A stretch of 64,000 nt of DNA from the NCBI GenBank assembly GCA_000526575.1, contig JAGI01000003.1:1-64000 (forward strand), given 5' to 3'. The notes below the pieces were generated by a model that worked only from the letters and a program-made list of their open reading frames with translations, was not told the origin of the DNA and did no database searches. Every line of letters starts with the position of its first letter. The first letter of the stretch is position 1. The translations under genes were made by a program, and so were the position numbers. The DNA comes from Clostridium sp. 12(A). Its GTDB lineage: Bacteria > Bacillota > Clostridia > Lachnospirales > Lachnospiraceae. Positions 1-8,118 of the stretch are shown one piece after another.

Positions 1-872
<872 letters not shown>

Positions 873-876
873 AAAA

Positions 877-904
877 TTACCGCCGGTTTTTCTACCGGCG
901 GTAA
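877..904. terminator. Bidirectional intrinsic terminator
   Basis: A perfect 10-bp stem TTACCGCCGG/CCGGCGGTAA closes an 8-base loop between two convergent genes. On the minus strand it is followed by TTTTTTATTC, a good U-tract for purL. On the plus strand TCCTTTATTT follows. Confidence 0.85.
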
Positions 905-908
905 TCCT

Positions 909-3900
909 TTATTTAAAATATTTAACTCCGGATTCAAAGATCTTTAGATCCTGCTCTCCATAGATATTCATTGCCACAGCCTCTCCTCTTCTCTCGGAAT
1001 GTGCCATCTTTCCAAGAATACGGCCATCTGGGCTTGTAATTCCCTCAATTGCCATAAATGAACCATTGGGGTTCCAACTCTCGTCCATAGTAGGACAACC
1101 AGTTTCATCCACGTACTGAGTCGCCACCTGTCCATTTTTAAACAGCTTTAAAAGCCATTCATCTGTTGCTACAAAACGACCTTCCCCATGGGAAGCCGGA
1201 TTGCAGTATACCCCTCCCAATTCTGCTCCTGAAAGCCATGGAGACTTATTGCTTACGACCTTTGTATATACCATTTTAGAAATGTGGCGTCCAATGGTGT
1301 TCGTAGTCAGAGTCGGTGAATCCTCCCTTTGCTCTACAATCGTTCCTTCTGGTACCAGACCAAGCTTTATGAGTGCCTGGAATCCATTGCAGACTCCTAA
1401 CATCAAACCGTCTCTTTCATTGAGAAGCTTGTTGATTTCCTCTTTGATCAGCTCATTGCGGAATACAGCTGCGAAAAATTTAGCGGAACCATCTGGTTCG
1501 TCACCTGCGGAAAAACCGCCTGGGAACATAACAATCTGGGAGTTTTTAATTTCATTTCGATAAAGCTCCACCGATTCCCTGATATCCTCAGCACTTAAGT
1601 TTTTAAAAACTCTTGTTGTCACATTAGCACCGGCACTTACAAATGCTTTTGTACTGTCGTATTCACAATTCGTGCCAGGGAAAACAGGAATGAACACATT
1701 GGGCTTTGCCACCTTATTTTTACATACGTAAATATTGTCACCTTTAAAAAGCGTCTCCTGGACTGGAGTCTTTTTTGCTCCTGAATCAGTAGGGAATACT
1801 TCCTCTAACGTTTCTGTCCATGATTTTAAAGCTTCACTCATAGTAATAGTTACATCTCCATAAGAAAATGCTTCCTGTTCTGTAACTTCGCCCAACAGAG
1901 TATGGGAAAATCCAAGTTCAGATATTCTATCTTCCGGTACTTCACAGACGATATTTCCCCAGCCGGCTGCAAAGAAATCCTCAGGATCAATTGTTTCTTC
2001 TATGGTTACTCCAAGTCTGTTACCAAAGGCCATCTTGCTGACCGCTTCACAAATTCCGTGGCCTTCCACTGCATAAGCCGATACAACCCGTCCAGCTAAA
2101 ATGTCTGCAAAGAGCGCCTCGTATCCTTCCATGATCTGACTGTAATCTGGTAAGTCGTAGGAATCCTTCTTAATGGTAAATAATACGAGTTTATTTCCTG
2201 CCTTTTTAAGCTCTGGTGTGATGATATGCTTCTGGCTAGCAATATCCACAGCAAAGGAAACCAGAGTGGGAGGAACATCAATATCCTGGAAAGTACCAGA
2301 CATACTGTCCTTTCCCCCAATGGAAGGAAGAGAGAATCCCATCTGTGCATGGTAAGCACCGAGAAGGGCTGCAAATGGCTGGCTCCAGCGAGTGCCTTCC
2401 TCTGACATTCTTCTGAAATATTCCTGGAAGGTAAATCGGATCTTTTTATAATCTCCGCCTGCTGCCACGATCTTGGCAACAGAGGTTAACACTGCATAAA
2501 TGGCACCGTGATAAGGACTCCAGCTTGATAAATAAGGATCAAATCCATAGCTCATCATGGTAACGGTATCTGTAGTTCCCTGAAGCAGAGGAAGCTTTGC
2601 TACCATACATTGTGTTTCTGTCATCTGGTATTTGCCGCCAAAGGGCATAAATACACTTCCAGCACCAATGGAACCGTCAAACATTTCCACCAGACCTTTT
2701 TGAGAGCATACATTCAAATCAGAAAGCACTTGAAGCCAGGATTTCTTTACATCAGCTATCTCTTTCTTTTCAAATACATTTCCAGCTTTATCCGGTACTT
2801 CCAAAATCACAGATGCTTCCTGGTGGGCACCGTTCGTATCCAGGAATGCCCGGCAGATATCAACGATTGTCTTACCTCTCCAGCTCATGACCAGACGTTT
2901 TTCTTCCGTCACTTCAGCAACGACGACTGCTTCTAAATTTTCTTCCGCTGCAAAGGAAAGGAACTTATCCCGGTCCTTGGGATCAATGACAACAGCCATA
3001 CGCTCCTGAGATTCGGATATGGCTATTTCAGTTCCGTCAAGTCCTGCGTATTTCTTCGGTACCATATCAAGATTAATTCTTAATCCATCGGCCAGTTCTC
3101 CAATGGCAACGGACACTCCGCCTGCACCAAAGTCATTGCACTTCTTAATAAGCTTGCTGACCTCTTCTCTGCGGAAAAGACGCTGAATCTTTCTCTCGGT
3201 AGGCGCATTTCCCTTCTGCACCTCAGCCCCGCAGGTTTCAATGGAAGCTTCGGTATGAACCTTAGAGGAACCAGTGGCTCCACCGCAGCCATCACGACCG
3301 GTACGGCCGCCAAGTAGAATAATAATATCTCCTGGATCTGAAGTCTCACGGATCACATTGGCTCTTTTGGCAGCCCCCATAACGGCGCCGATTTCCATTC
3401 TCTTAGCCACATAATCCGGATGGTAGATTTCTTTTACATACCCGGTGGCAAGACCAATCTGATTACCATAGGAGCTATAGCCCTTAGCTGCCCCGGTTAC
3501 TATTTTTCTCTGAGGAAGCTTTCCTTTTAAGGTTTCATGAAGAGGCTTTGTAGGATCGGCCGCTCCAGTCACGCGCATGGCCTGATAAACATAGGTACGT
3601 CCGGAAAGAGGATCGCGGATGGCTCCTCCAAGGCAAGTGGCTGCACCGCCAAAAGGTTCAATTTCCGTCGGGTGGTTATGGGTTTCATTTTTAAAGTTTA
3701 CAAGCCATTCCTCTTCCACTCCGTCAACGAGAACTGGAACCACGATGCTGCAGGCGTTGATCTCTTCCGATACCTCAAGATCCTCAAGTTTACCTTCCTT
3801 ACGGAGCTTTCTCATTGCCATGAGAGCGAGATCCATCAGACATACGTATTTGTCATTTTTTCCTTTTAAGACCTCTTCCCGGTCTGCCAGATACTGATGA

Positions 3901-4658
3901 TACGTATCCTCAATCGGTTTTCTGTAATCCCCGTCTGTAAAGGATACGTCTTTTAACTCTGTCTGGAAGGTGGTATGACGGCAGTGATCAGACCAATACG
4001 TATCCAGTACACGGATTTCTGTCATAGTCGGATCTCTGTGCTCATCTTCTTTATAATAATTCTGGATATGAAGAAAATCCTGAAATGTCATGGCAAGGTT
4101 CAGGCCTTCGTACAACTCCTCTAATTCATTCTTTGTTAATTCCTTAAATCCTTCAAATACCAAAACATCCTCTGGTGTCTCAAATACAGTAACCAAAGTC
4201 TCTGGTCTTGTCTCATCTGCTTCTCTGGAATCTACTGGGTTGATGCAGAAGGATTTTATTTCTGTAATCTGATCCTGGGTAAAGGACCCGGAAATTACAT
4301 AAGTAACTGCGGACTTAATCACAGGCTCTTCGTCTTCCTTTAATAGCTTAATGCACTGCTCTGCAGAGTCTGCTCTTTGATCGAACTGGCCGGGCAAATA
4401 CTCTACGGAAAAGATCAGATCGCCTTCCTCAGCCGGAAATTCCTCCAAATAGTACTCGTCCACAGGAGGCTCGGAAAAAATGGTAGTAAGAGCCAATCCA
4501 TAGATTTCATCAGACAGATTCTCCATATCATAACGGATCAAAACCCGCACTCCCTCCACACTGGAAATGCCAAGATAGCTTTTGATCTCTTCATTCAATT
4601 CATTGGCTTTCACAGCATAGGCTGGTTTTTTCTCCACGTATACTCTTCTTACACTCAT
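909..4658 (-). CDS. purL: Phosphoribosylformylglycinamidine synthase, single chain
   Basis: Converts FGAR, glutamine and ATP to FGAM, step four of purine synthesis, in the cytoplasm. This is the large one-chain form (1249 aa) with synthase and glutaminase fused. AIR-synthase-type domains fill about residues 1-970. The C-terminal class I glutamine amidotransferase shows FPGTNCEYD, FPGGFSAGDEPDGS, the nucleophile in GVCNGFQ (Cys ~1090) and the His-x-Glu pair in AHSERR (~1220/1222). The start ATG at 4658 is chosen because AAGGAGG sits 5 bases upstream; the longer in-frame opening at 4706 has no such site. Monocistronic, with a terminator at 877-904. No purine riboswitch or clear PurR box was seen in the leader. 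Confidence 0.97.
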   Translation of the reverse strand: MSVRRVYVEKKPAYAVKANELNEEIKSYLGISSVEGVRVLIRYDMENLSDEIYGLALTTIFSEPPVDEYYLEEFPAEEGDLIFSVEYLPGQFDQRADSAEQCIKLLKEDEEPVIKSAVTYVISGSFTQDQITEIKSFCINPVDSREADETRPETLVTVFETPEDVLVFEGFKELTKNELEELYEGLNLAMTFQDFLHIQNYYKEDEHRDPTMTEIRVLDTYWSDHCRHTTFQTELKDVSFTDGDYRKPIEDTYHQYLADREEVLKGKNDKYVCLMDLALMAMRKLRKEGKLEDLEVSEEINACSIVVPVLVDGVEEEWLVNFKNETHNHPTEIEPFGGAATCLGGAIRDPLSGRTYVYQAMRVTGAADPTKPLHETLKGKLPQRKIVTGAAKGYSSYGNQIGLATGYVKEIYHPDYVAKRMEIGAVMGAAKRANVIRETSDPGDIIILLGGRTGRDGCGGATGSSKVHTEASIETCGAEVQKGNAPTERKIQRLFRREEVSKLIKKCNDFGAGGVSVAIGELADGLRINLDMVPKKYAGLDGTEIAISESQERMAVVIDPKDRDKFLSFAAEENLEAVVVAEVTEEKRLVMSWRGKTIVDICRAFLDTNGAHQEASVILEVPDKAGNVFEKKEIADVKKSWLQVLSDLNVCSQKGLVEMFDGSIGAGSVFMPFGGKYQMTETQCMVAKLPLLQGTTDTVTMMSYGFDPYLSSWSPYHGAIYAVLTSVAKIVAAGGDYKKIRFTFQEYFRRMSEEGTRWSQPFAALLGAYHAQMGFSLPSIGGKDSMSGTFQDIDVPPTLVSFAVDIASQKHIITPELKKAGNKLVLFTIKKDSYDLPDYSQIMEGYEALFADILAGRVVSAYAVEGHGICEAVSKMAFGNRLGVTIEETIDPEDFFAAGWGNIVCEVPEDRISELGFSHTLLGEVTEQEAFSYGDVTITMSEALKSWTETLEEVFPTDSGAKKTPVQETLFKGDNIYVCKNKVAKPNVFIPVFPGTNCEYDSTKAFVSAGANVTTRVFKNLSAEDIRESVELYRNEIKNSQIVMFPGGFSAGDEPDGSAKFFAAVFRNELIKEEINKLLNERDGLMLGVCNGFQALIKLGLVPEGTIVEQREDSPTLTTNTIGRHISKMVYTKVVSNKSPWLSGAELGGVYCNPASHGEGRFVATDEWLLKLFKNGQVATQYVDETGCPTMDESWNPNGSFMAIEGITSPDGRILGKMAHSERRGEAVAMNIYGEQDLKIFESGVKYFK

Positions 4659-4734
4659 AATTTCCTCCTTGTAAAAATCCATATGGTCCATTGATACCAT
4701 CATCATACCATACTACATATCAATTAGTGAAATT

Positions 4735-4763
4735 AATATATCTTATGTTATTAATCAGTACAA
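4735..4763 (-). promoter_or_regulatory. Candidate SigA promoter of purL
   Basis: On the minus strand TTGTAC (4758-4763), 17 bases, then TATATT (4735-4740), about 75 bases upstream of the chosen purL start. The surroundings are very AT-rich, so chance matches are likely. Confidence 0.4.
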
Positions 4764-4846
4764 TTAATATAAAATAATCTTCTTTTTTAATTTATATGAT
4801 TCCCGGGATTGCATTCGACATTTTTCCATATTTTTTTCGAAAATAC

Positions 4847-4875
4847 TTGAAAGTTTAATTAAAGTACAATATAGT
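4847..4875 (+). promoter_or_regulatory. Promoter of the 105-aa orphan gene
   Basis: TTGAAA (4847-4852), 17-base spacer, TATAGT (4870-4875). A ribosome binding site AAAGGAG and ATG 4913 follow, giving a 5' leader of about 30 bases. Confidence 0.65.
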
Positions 4876-4912
4876 AGTAAAGGATTTTTTTACTAAAGGA
4901 GCGCAACATAAT

Positions 4913-5230
4913 ATGGATCTTAATCAACAACTAAAAAACTTATCCCAGAAATATTTATTCGAAGACAGCCAGTTTAAAACAGATGAGCAAATACCAAACC
5001 TGGAGGTGTGCCTGACTCTGCAGGAAACTCACATTGACCGATTCATTGAGAAAGCTGGACAGCTTAACTCTATTATTGAATCCTGTGCCAATATGGTCAG
5101 TATCTTTGACACAGACGTATCAAAGGATTATCTGATGCAGACCTCTATACGCTGCGGCAAGAGCAACCATCTCTACATCCGCACCGCACCCTCCATGCTG
5201 AATATTCTGGTGGAAACACTGTTTGATTAA
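4913..5230 (+). CDS. Hypothetical protein, 105 aa
   Basis: No family is recognised. The product is a soluble, mostly helical, acidic small protein with no signal peptide, membrane segment or cysteine motif (two isolated Cys). The C-terminal part (LYIRTAPSMLNILVETLFD) is amphipathic. It is supported as a real gene by a full set of signals: a 17-spaced promoter, an AAAGGAG site 11 bases before the ATG, and a strong stem-loop 40 bases after the stop. It stands alone, divergent from purL and convergent with the phosphatase gene, so context gives no hint of its job. Confidence 0.7.
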   Translation: MDLNQQLKNLSQKYLFEDSQFKTDEQIPNLEVCLTLQETHIDRFIEKAGQLNSIIESCANMVSIFDTDVSKDYLMQTSIRCGKSNHLYIRTAPSMLNILVETLFD

Positions 5231-5270
5231 GGATCGATATTCTTCACATAACGTGATACGGGTCCCATGG

Positions 5271-5318
5271 AAACAGGGGAAGCCGACCGGTCAATGTACC
5301 GGCCTGCTTCCCCTGTTT
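5271..5318 (+). terminator. Strong stem-loop terminator after the 105-aa gene
   Basis: A 13-bp perfect stem AAACAGGGGAAGC/GCTTCCCCTGTTT holds an inner CCGGT/ACCGG stem and is followed by GTCTTATT. It lies between convergent genes and may also serve the phosphatase gene. Confidence 0.7.
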
Positions 5319-5342
5319 GTCTTATTAAGCCATGTGACCGTT

Positions 5343-5951
5343 CTATTTAAGATGCGAGCTTTCATTCCGTTCCAGCAAATGAAATTCCTCTGTCAAAGGC
5401 TCAAACGAGATGGTTGTAATGCTGGCGTTTTCTACGATTTTATGATCTTCTCCTGGCTTATTGCCCATTAGAAAGGAATAGAGATGGCCCAGTGTAGCTC
5501 CGTGAGATACAATTGCCACATCCTCATTACCACCTGTGATTTCTCTTATGGTTTTCCATGCCTCGACACAACGGTTTCTTATGGAGGTAAGCGTTTCACC
5601 GCCTGGAGGTGAGACTTCCTGGGGATTCATAGTCCAGCGCTTTAATTCCTCTGGAAACTGGTTTTCAATTTCAGCCCACGTAAGCCCTTCCCACTTTCCA
5701 AATTCCACTTCCACAAGAGGTTTTATTGAACACAGCTCTACCTTTTGCCTCTTAGCAATCATCTGTGCTGTTTCGGCTGCACGGATGAGAGGGCTTGAAA
5801 AAATTTGTGTTATTGGCCTTTGATCCATGGCTTCTGCCAGTTTCCGTGCCTGGATGCGTCCGGTTTCATTTAAAGGAATGTCATGGCTTCCCTGAATCAT
5901 TCCCGCTATATTCCAATCTGTCTGCCCATGTCGTATGAGATAAATCTTCAT
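5343..5951 (-). CDS. Histidine phosphatase family protein (phosphoglycerate mutase-like)
   Basis: A 202-aa branch-1 histidine phosphatase. The signature LIRHGQTDWN puts the phospho-acceptor His at residue 8, and the second catalytic His is in IVSHGATL (His150). Length and the WEGLTWAEIE region fit the small phosphatases annotated as alpha-ribazole phosphatase or broad-specificity phosphatase, so the substrate cannot be fixed from sequence. A cobalamin gene (cobA-like) does occur in the window, but 42 kb away. Its ATG overlaps the stop of the upstream sigma-like gene by four bases (ATGA), so the pair is very probably translationally coupled and expressed from the promoter at 6592-6620. Confidence 0.9.
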   Translation of the reverse strand: MKIYLIRHGQTDWNIAGMIQGSHDIPLNETGRIQARKLAEAMDQRPITQIFSSPLIRAAETAQMIAKRQKVELCSIKPLVEVEFGKWEGLTWAEIENQFPEELKRWTMNPQEVSPPGGETLTSIRNRCVEAWKTIREITGGNEDVAIVSHGATLGHLYSFLMGNKPGEDHKIVENASITTISFEPLTEEFHLLERNESSHLK

Positions 5952-6544
5952 TCGTAGTCCTCGTCCTCTTGTTCGATGAAATCAAACCCTTCTGCTTCTG
6001 ATAGAGCATCCAAATCCATATTTTCTGCATTCAGGCTCATGGCCTCTATGGCCATCTTCATGATTCCATGGATTTCATCCACTGTCATCTTCATCTTATC
6101 TGCCAGCTCTTCTATGGTAGCTTCCCGTCCCAGGTCCTTAGAAAGAGCTTGTGAGACTGTCTGGAGTACATTGACTCTTGCAGCCAGCTCTTCTCCTGTC
6201 TGCTCCGCGGATATTTCCTCATCAACGGCTGCCTGAAGATATTCTTTCATCATGGTAGCTGCAAAATGGTCAAATTCTTCCTTAACTGGAGTTCCGTCAT
6301 ACCGGTCCACTGCCATCATCAATGCCATGTTCGCTTCCTGTACCAGGTCTGTAAGAAGCACTCCCTTACCATCATATTCTTTGGCATAGGAAAGGGCCGT
6401 TTTTAAATTTCCTTCTACAAGCCTTTTTTTCGCCTCATCTTTGCCTTCCTTTATATCATGTAAAAGAAGCTCAGTCTCCTCTTTTGTACAGGGATTGATG
6501 TCTCCCATTTCCTCTAAATACATTTGGTAAAAATCATCATGCAT
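5948..6544 (-). CDS. Sigma-70-like protein with regions 1.2-3 but no region 4
   Basis: A 198-aa protein that lines up with primary sigma factors: region 1.2 (MYLEEMG.), region 2 (EGNLKTALSYAKEYDG, LTDLVQEANMALMMAVDRYDG) and a region-3-like segment (SKDLGREATIEELADKMKM). It then ends in an acidic tail (FDFIEQEDEDYE). Region 4, which contacts the -35 box, is absent, and the usual region 2.4 aromatic helix (YATWWIRQAI in RpoD) is replaced by FAATMMKEYLQAAVD. It may be a regulator that binds core polymerase, or a degenerate sigma; neither is shown. The start at 6544 is preferred because AAAGGAG lies 11 bases upstream; the in-frame ATG at 6571 has only a weak site. First gene of a two-gene operon with the histidine phosphatase. 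Confidence 0.75.
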   Translation of the reverse strand: MHDDFYQMYLEEMGDINPCTKEETELLLHDIKEGKDEAKKRLVEGNLKTALSYAKEYDGKGVLLTDLVQEANMALMMAVDRYDGTPVKEEFDHFAATMMKEYLQAAVDEEISAEQTGEELAARVNVLQTVSQALSKDLGREATIEELADKMKMTVDEIHGIMKMAIEAMSLNAENMDLDALSEAEGFDFIEQEDEDYE

Positions 6545-6591
6545 ATATTTTTTCGCTCCTTTTTCGTTCATTCCTGATACCTGTGCCCGTT

Positions 6592-6620
6592 ACTATACCG
6601 CACCCCAGGAAATTTGTCAA
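6592..6620 (-). promoter_or_regulatory. SigA promoter of the sigma-like/phosphatase operon
   Basis: Minus strand TTGACA (6615-6620), 17 bases, TATAGT (6592-6597). Near consensus and 48 bases from the chosen start. Confidence 0.8.
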
Positions 6621-6625
6621 ATTCC

Positions 6626-6655
6626 TTTACAAACCAATCAAATTCGTGATAGAAT
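6626..6655 (+). promoter_or_regulatory. Promoter of the LysR gene
   Basis: TTTACA (6626-6631), 18 bases, TAGAAT (6650-6655). Its -35 box is 5 bases from the -35 box of the divergent promoter, so one operator could control both. Confidence 0.6.
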
Positions 6656-6683
6656 GTCCTTATACTTATAAGGAGGACTAATG

Positions 6684-7559
6684 ATGGATATTAATTTTGA
6701 ACTTTATAAAGTCTTTTACCATGTAGCTGCCACCTTAAGCTTTTCCGAAGCCTCCAAGCAGCTATTCATCTCCCAGTCAGCAGTCAGCCAGTCCATCAAG
6801 GTTCTTGAGAAAAAGCTGAATCAGACTCTTTTTATCCGAAGTACAAAAAAAGTCCAACTTACTCCGGAAGGTGAAATTCTTTTAAAGCATATAGAACCTG
6901 CCATCAACCTGATTCAAAAGGGAGAAAACCAGCTATTGGAAGCCAATACCCTAAATGGCGGTCAGCTGCGCATCGGTGCCAGCGATACCATATGCCGTTA
7001 CTATCTGGTTCCCTATTTAAACCGGTTTCATAAGGAATTTCCAAATGTGCATATCAAGGTAACAAATCAGACATCCATTGAATGCGCTCACCTTTTGGAA
7101 AATGGACAGGTGGATTTCATTATTACCAATTATCCAAACTCAGGTCTCTCCAACGCTCAGAATGTTCGTGTCATCAATGAATTTTCCGATGTATTTGTAG
7201 CCAATGAAGAGTACTTTCCATTAAAAGGAGAAGAAGTAAGCCTACAAACGCTTCAAACTTATCCTATTTTAATGCTGGACAGAAAGAGTACCACCAGCGA
7301 ATTTCTCCATCATATGTTTCAAAAGGAGCAGCTGGACCTGGTTCCTGAAATTGAACTTAGCAGTAATGATCTTTTAATTGATCTGGCCCGCATCGGCCTT
7401 GGCATTGCCTTTGTTCCTGATTTTTGCATCCCGGAACAAGACAAGGATTTATTCCAGGTAAAGCTCACAGAAAAGCTTCCGATTCGCCAGATGATTGTTG
7501 CTTATAATGAAAGTATTCCCGTTTCTCAGGCCACCAGACAATTCATGGATATGCTTTAA
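6684..7559 (+). CDS. LysR-family transcriptional regulator
   Basis: A 291-aa LTTR. The N-terminal winged HTH (FELYKVFYHVAATLSFSEAS, SQSAVSQSIKVLEKKL, LFIRSTKKVQLTPEG) covers residues ~5-65. A periplasmic-binding-like effector domain follows (GGQLRIGASDTI ... PVSQATRQFMDML). The family binds DNA as a tetramer and usually controls a divergent gene plus itself, so the sigma-like operon across the 140-base intergenic region is a candidate target. AGGAGG at 6671-6676 lies 4 bases from ATG 6681 and 7 from ATG 6684; the second is preferred. The effector is not predictable. Confidence 0.92.
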   Translation: MDINFELYKVFYHVAATLSFSEASKQLFISQSAVSQSIKVLEKKLNQTLFIRSTKKVQLTPEGEILLKHIEPAINLIQKGENQLLEANTLNGGQLRIGASDTICRYYLVPYLNRFHKEFPNVHIKVTNQTSIECAHLLENGQVDFIITNYPNSGLSNAQNVRVINEFSDVFVANEEYFPLKGEEVSLQTLQTYPILMLDRKSTTSEFLHHMFQKEQLDLVPEIELSSNDLLIDLARIGLGIAFVPDFCIPEQDKDLFQVKLTEKLPIRQMIVAYNESIPVSQATRQFMDML

Positions 7560-7571
7560 TTTGCCCCGGAT

Positions 7572-7606
7572 AACCTGTCTTCCATGTGAATGGCAGGTTT
7601 TATTCA
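7572..7606 (+). terminator. Probable terminator after the LysR gene
   Basis: An interrupted stem AACCTG...CCAT/ATGG..CAGGTT is followed by TTTATTCATT. It overlaps the 3' end of the convergent acetyltransferase gene. Confidence 0.5.
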
Positions 7607-8118
7607 TTCTTGGCTACATAAGCCATATGATAAACCTTCCACATCTCATTTTGGAACAGGAAGCCTTCCTCCTCGGCACTTTCCACCGTAAATCCCACCT
7701 TTTCATAACAGCGTTTCGCACCAGGATTATTATCAAATACCTTAAGGGTAAGCTTTTTCATTCCAAGGATCTCTACGCCATACCGAACAGCCAGAGAGAC
7801 CATCTCATAGCCTAGCCCCTTTCCCCTTAAATTGGGATCGACCACAATATATCCCATATGGATTCTTTCCGCCTCATAGTCTGCCCTTAACATGGAAAAG
7901 CTGCCAACCGGTTTCCCTTCCTCATCAATGGCGGTAAAGCCCCAGGACAGCAGATCATGTTCAAAGCCTTCATAATACTCCTTTATCTGTTCCTCAGTCA
8001 GAGGAAAGGTAAAGCGGTCCCTGCACCAAAGCCGCATCATGTACTCATTGTCAAACCATGAAACCAGGTATCTGCCATCTTCTTTTTTACTTGGGCGAAG
8101 TCTCAATGTCCTCTTCAT
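7600..8118 (-). CDS. GNAT family N-acetyltransferase (RimJ/RimL-like)
   Basis: A 172-aa GCN5-related acetyltransferase. Motif A is seen in MGYIVVDPNLRGKGLGYEM (acetyl-CoA pyrophosphate loop R/Q-x-x-G-x-G/A) at ~90-110, and motif B in FDNNPGAKRCYEKVGF at ~130-145. The likely reaction is N-acetylation of a protein N-terminus or small amine; the substrate is unknown. The start at 8118 has GGAG 9 bases upstream; the ATG at 8124 is only 3 bases from it. The gene begins inside the 3' end of the upstream helicase gene (overlap ~32 bases), so the two are co-transcribed. Confidence 0.9.
   Translation of the reverse strand: MKRTLRLRPSKKEDGRYLVSWFDNEYMMRLWCRDRFTFPLTEEQIKEYYEGFEHDLLSWGFTAIDEEGKPVGSFSMLRADYEAERIHMGYIVVDPNLRGKGLGYEMVSLAVRYGVEILGMKKLTLKVFDNNPGAKRCYEKVGFTVESAEEEGFLFQNEMWKVYHMAYVAKNE

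Noticed and set aside
4659-4912. Possible purine riboswitch or PurR box upstream of purL
   Set aside because: The region is AT-rich with no conserved purine-aptamer core or paired PurR motifs.
5223-5471. 82-aa open frame on the plus strand after the 105-aa gene
   Set aside because: It overlaps the terminator and the antisense of the phosphatase gene, has no ribosome binding site and reads as a shadow.
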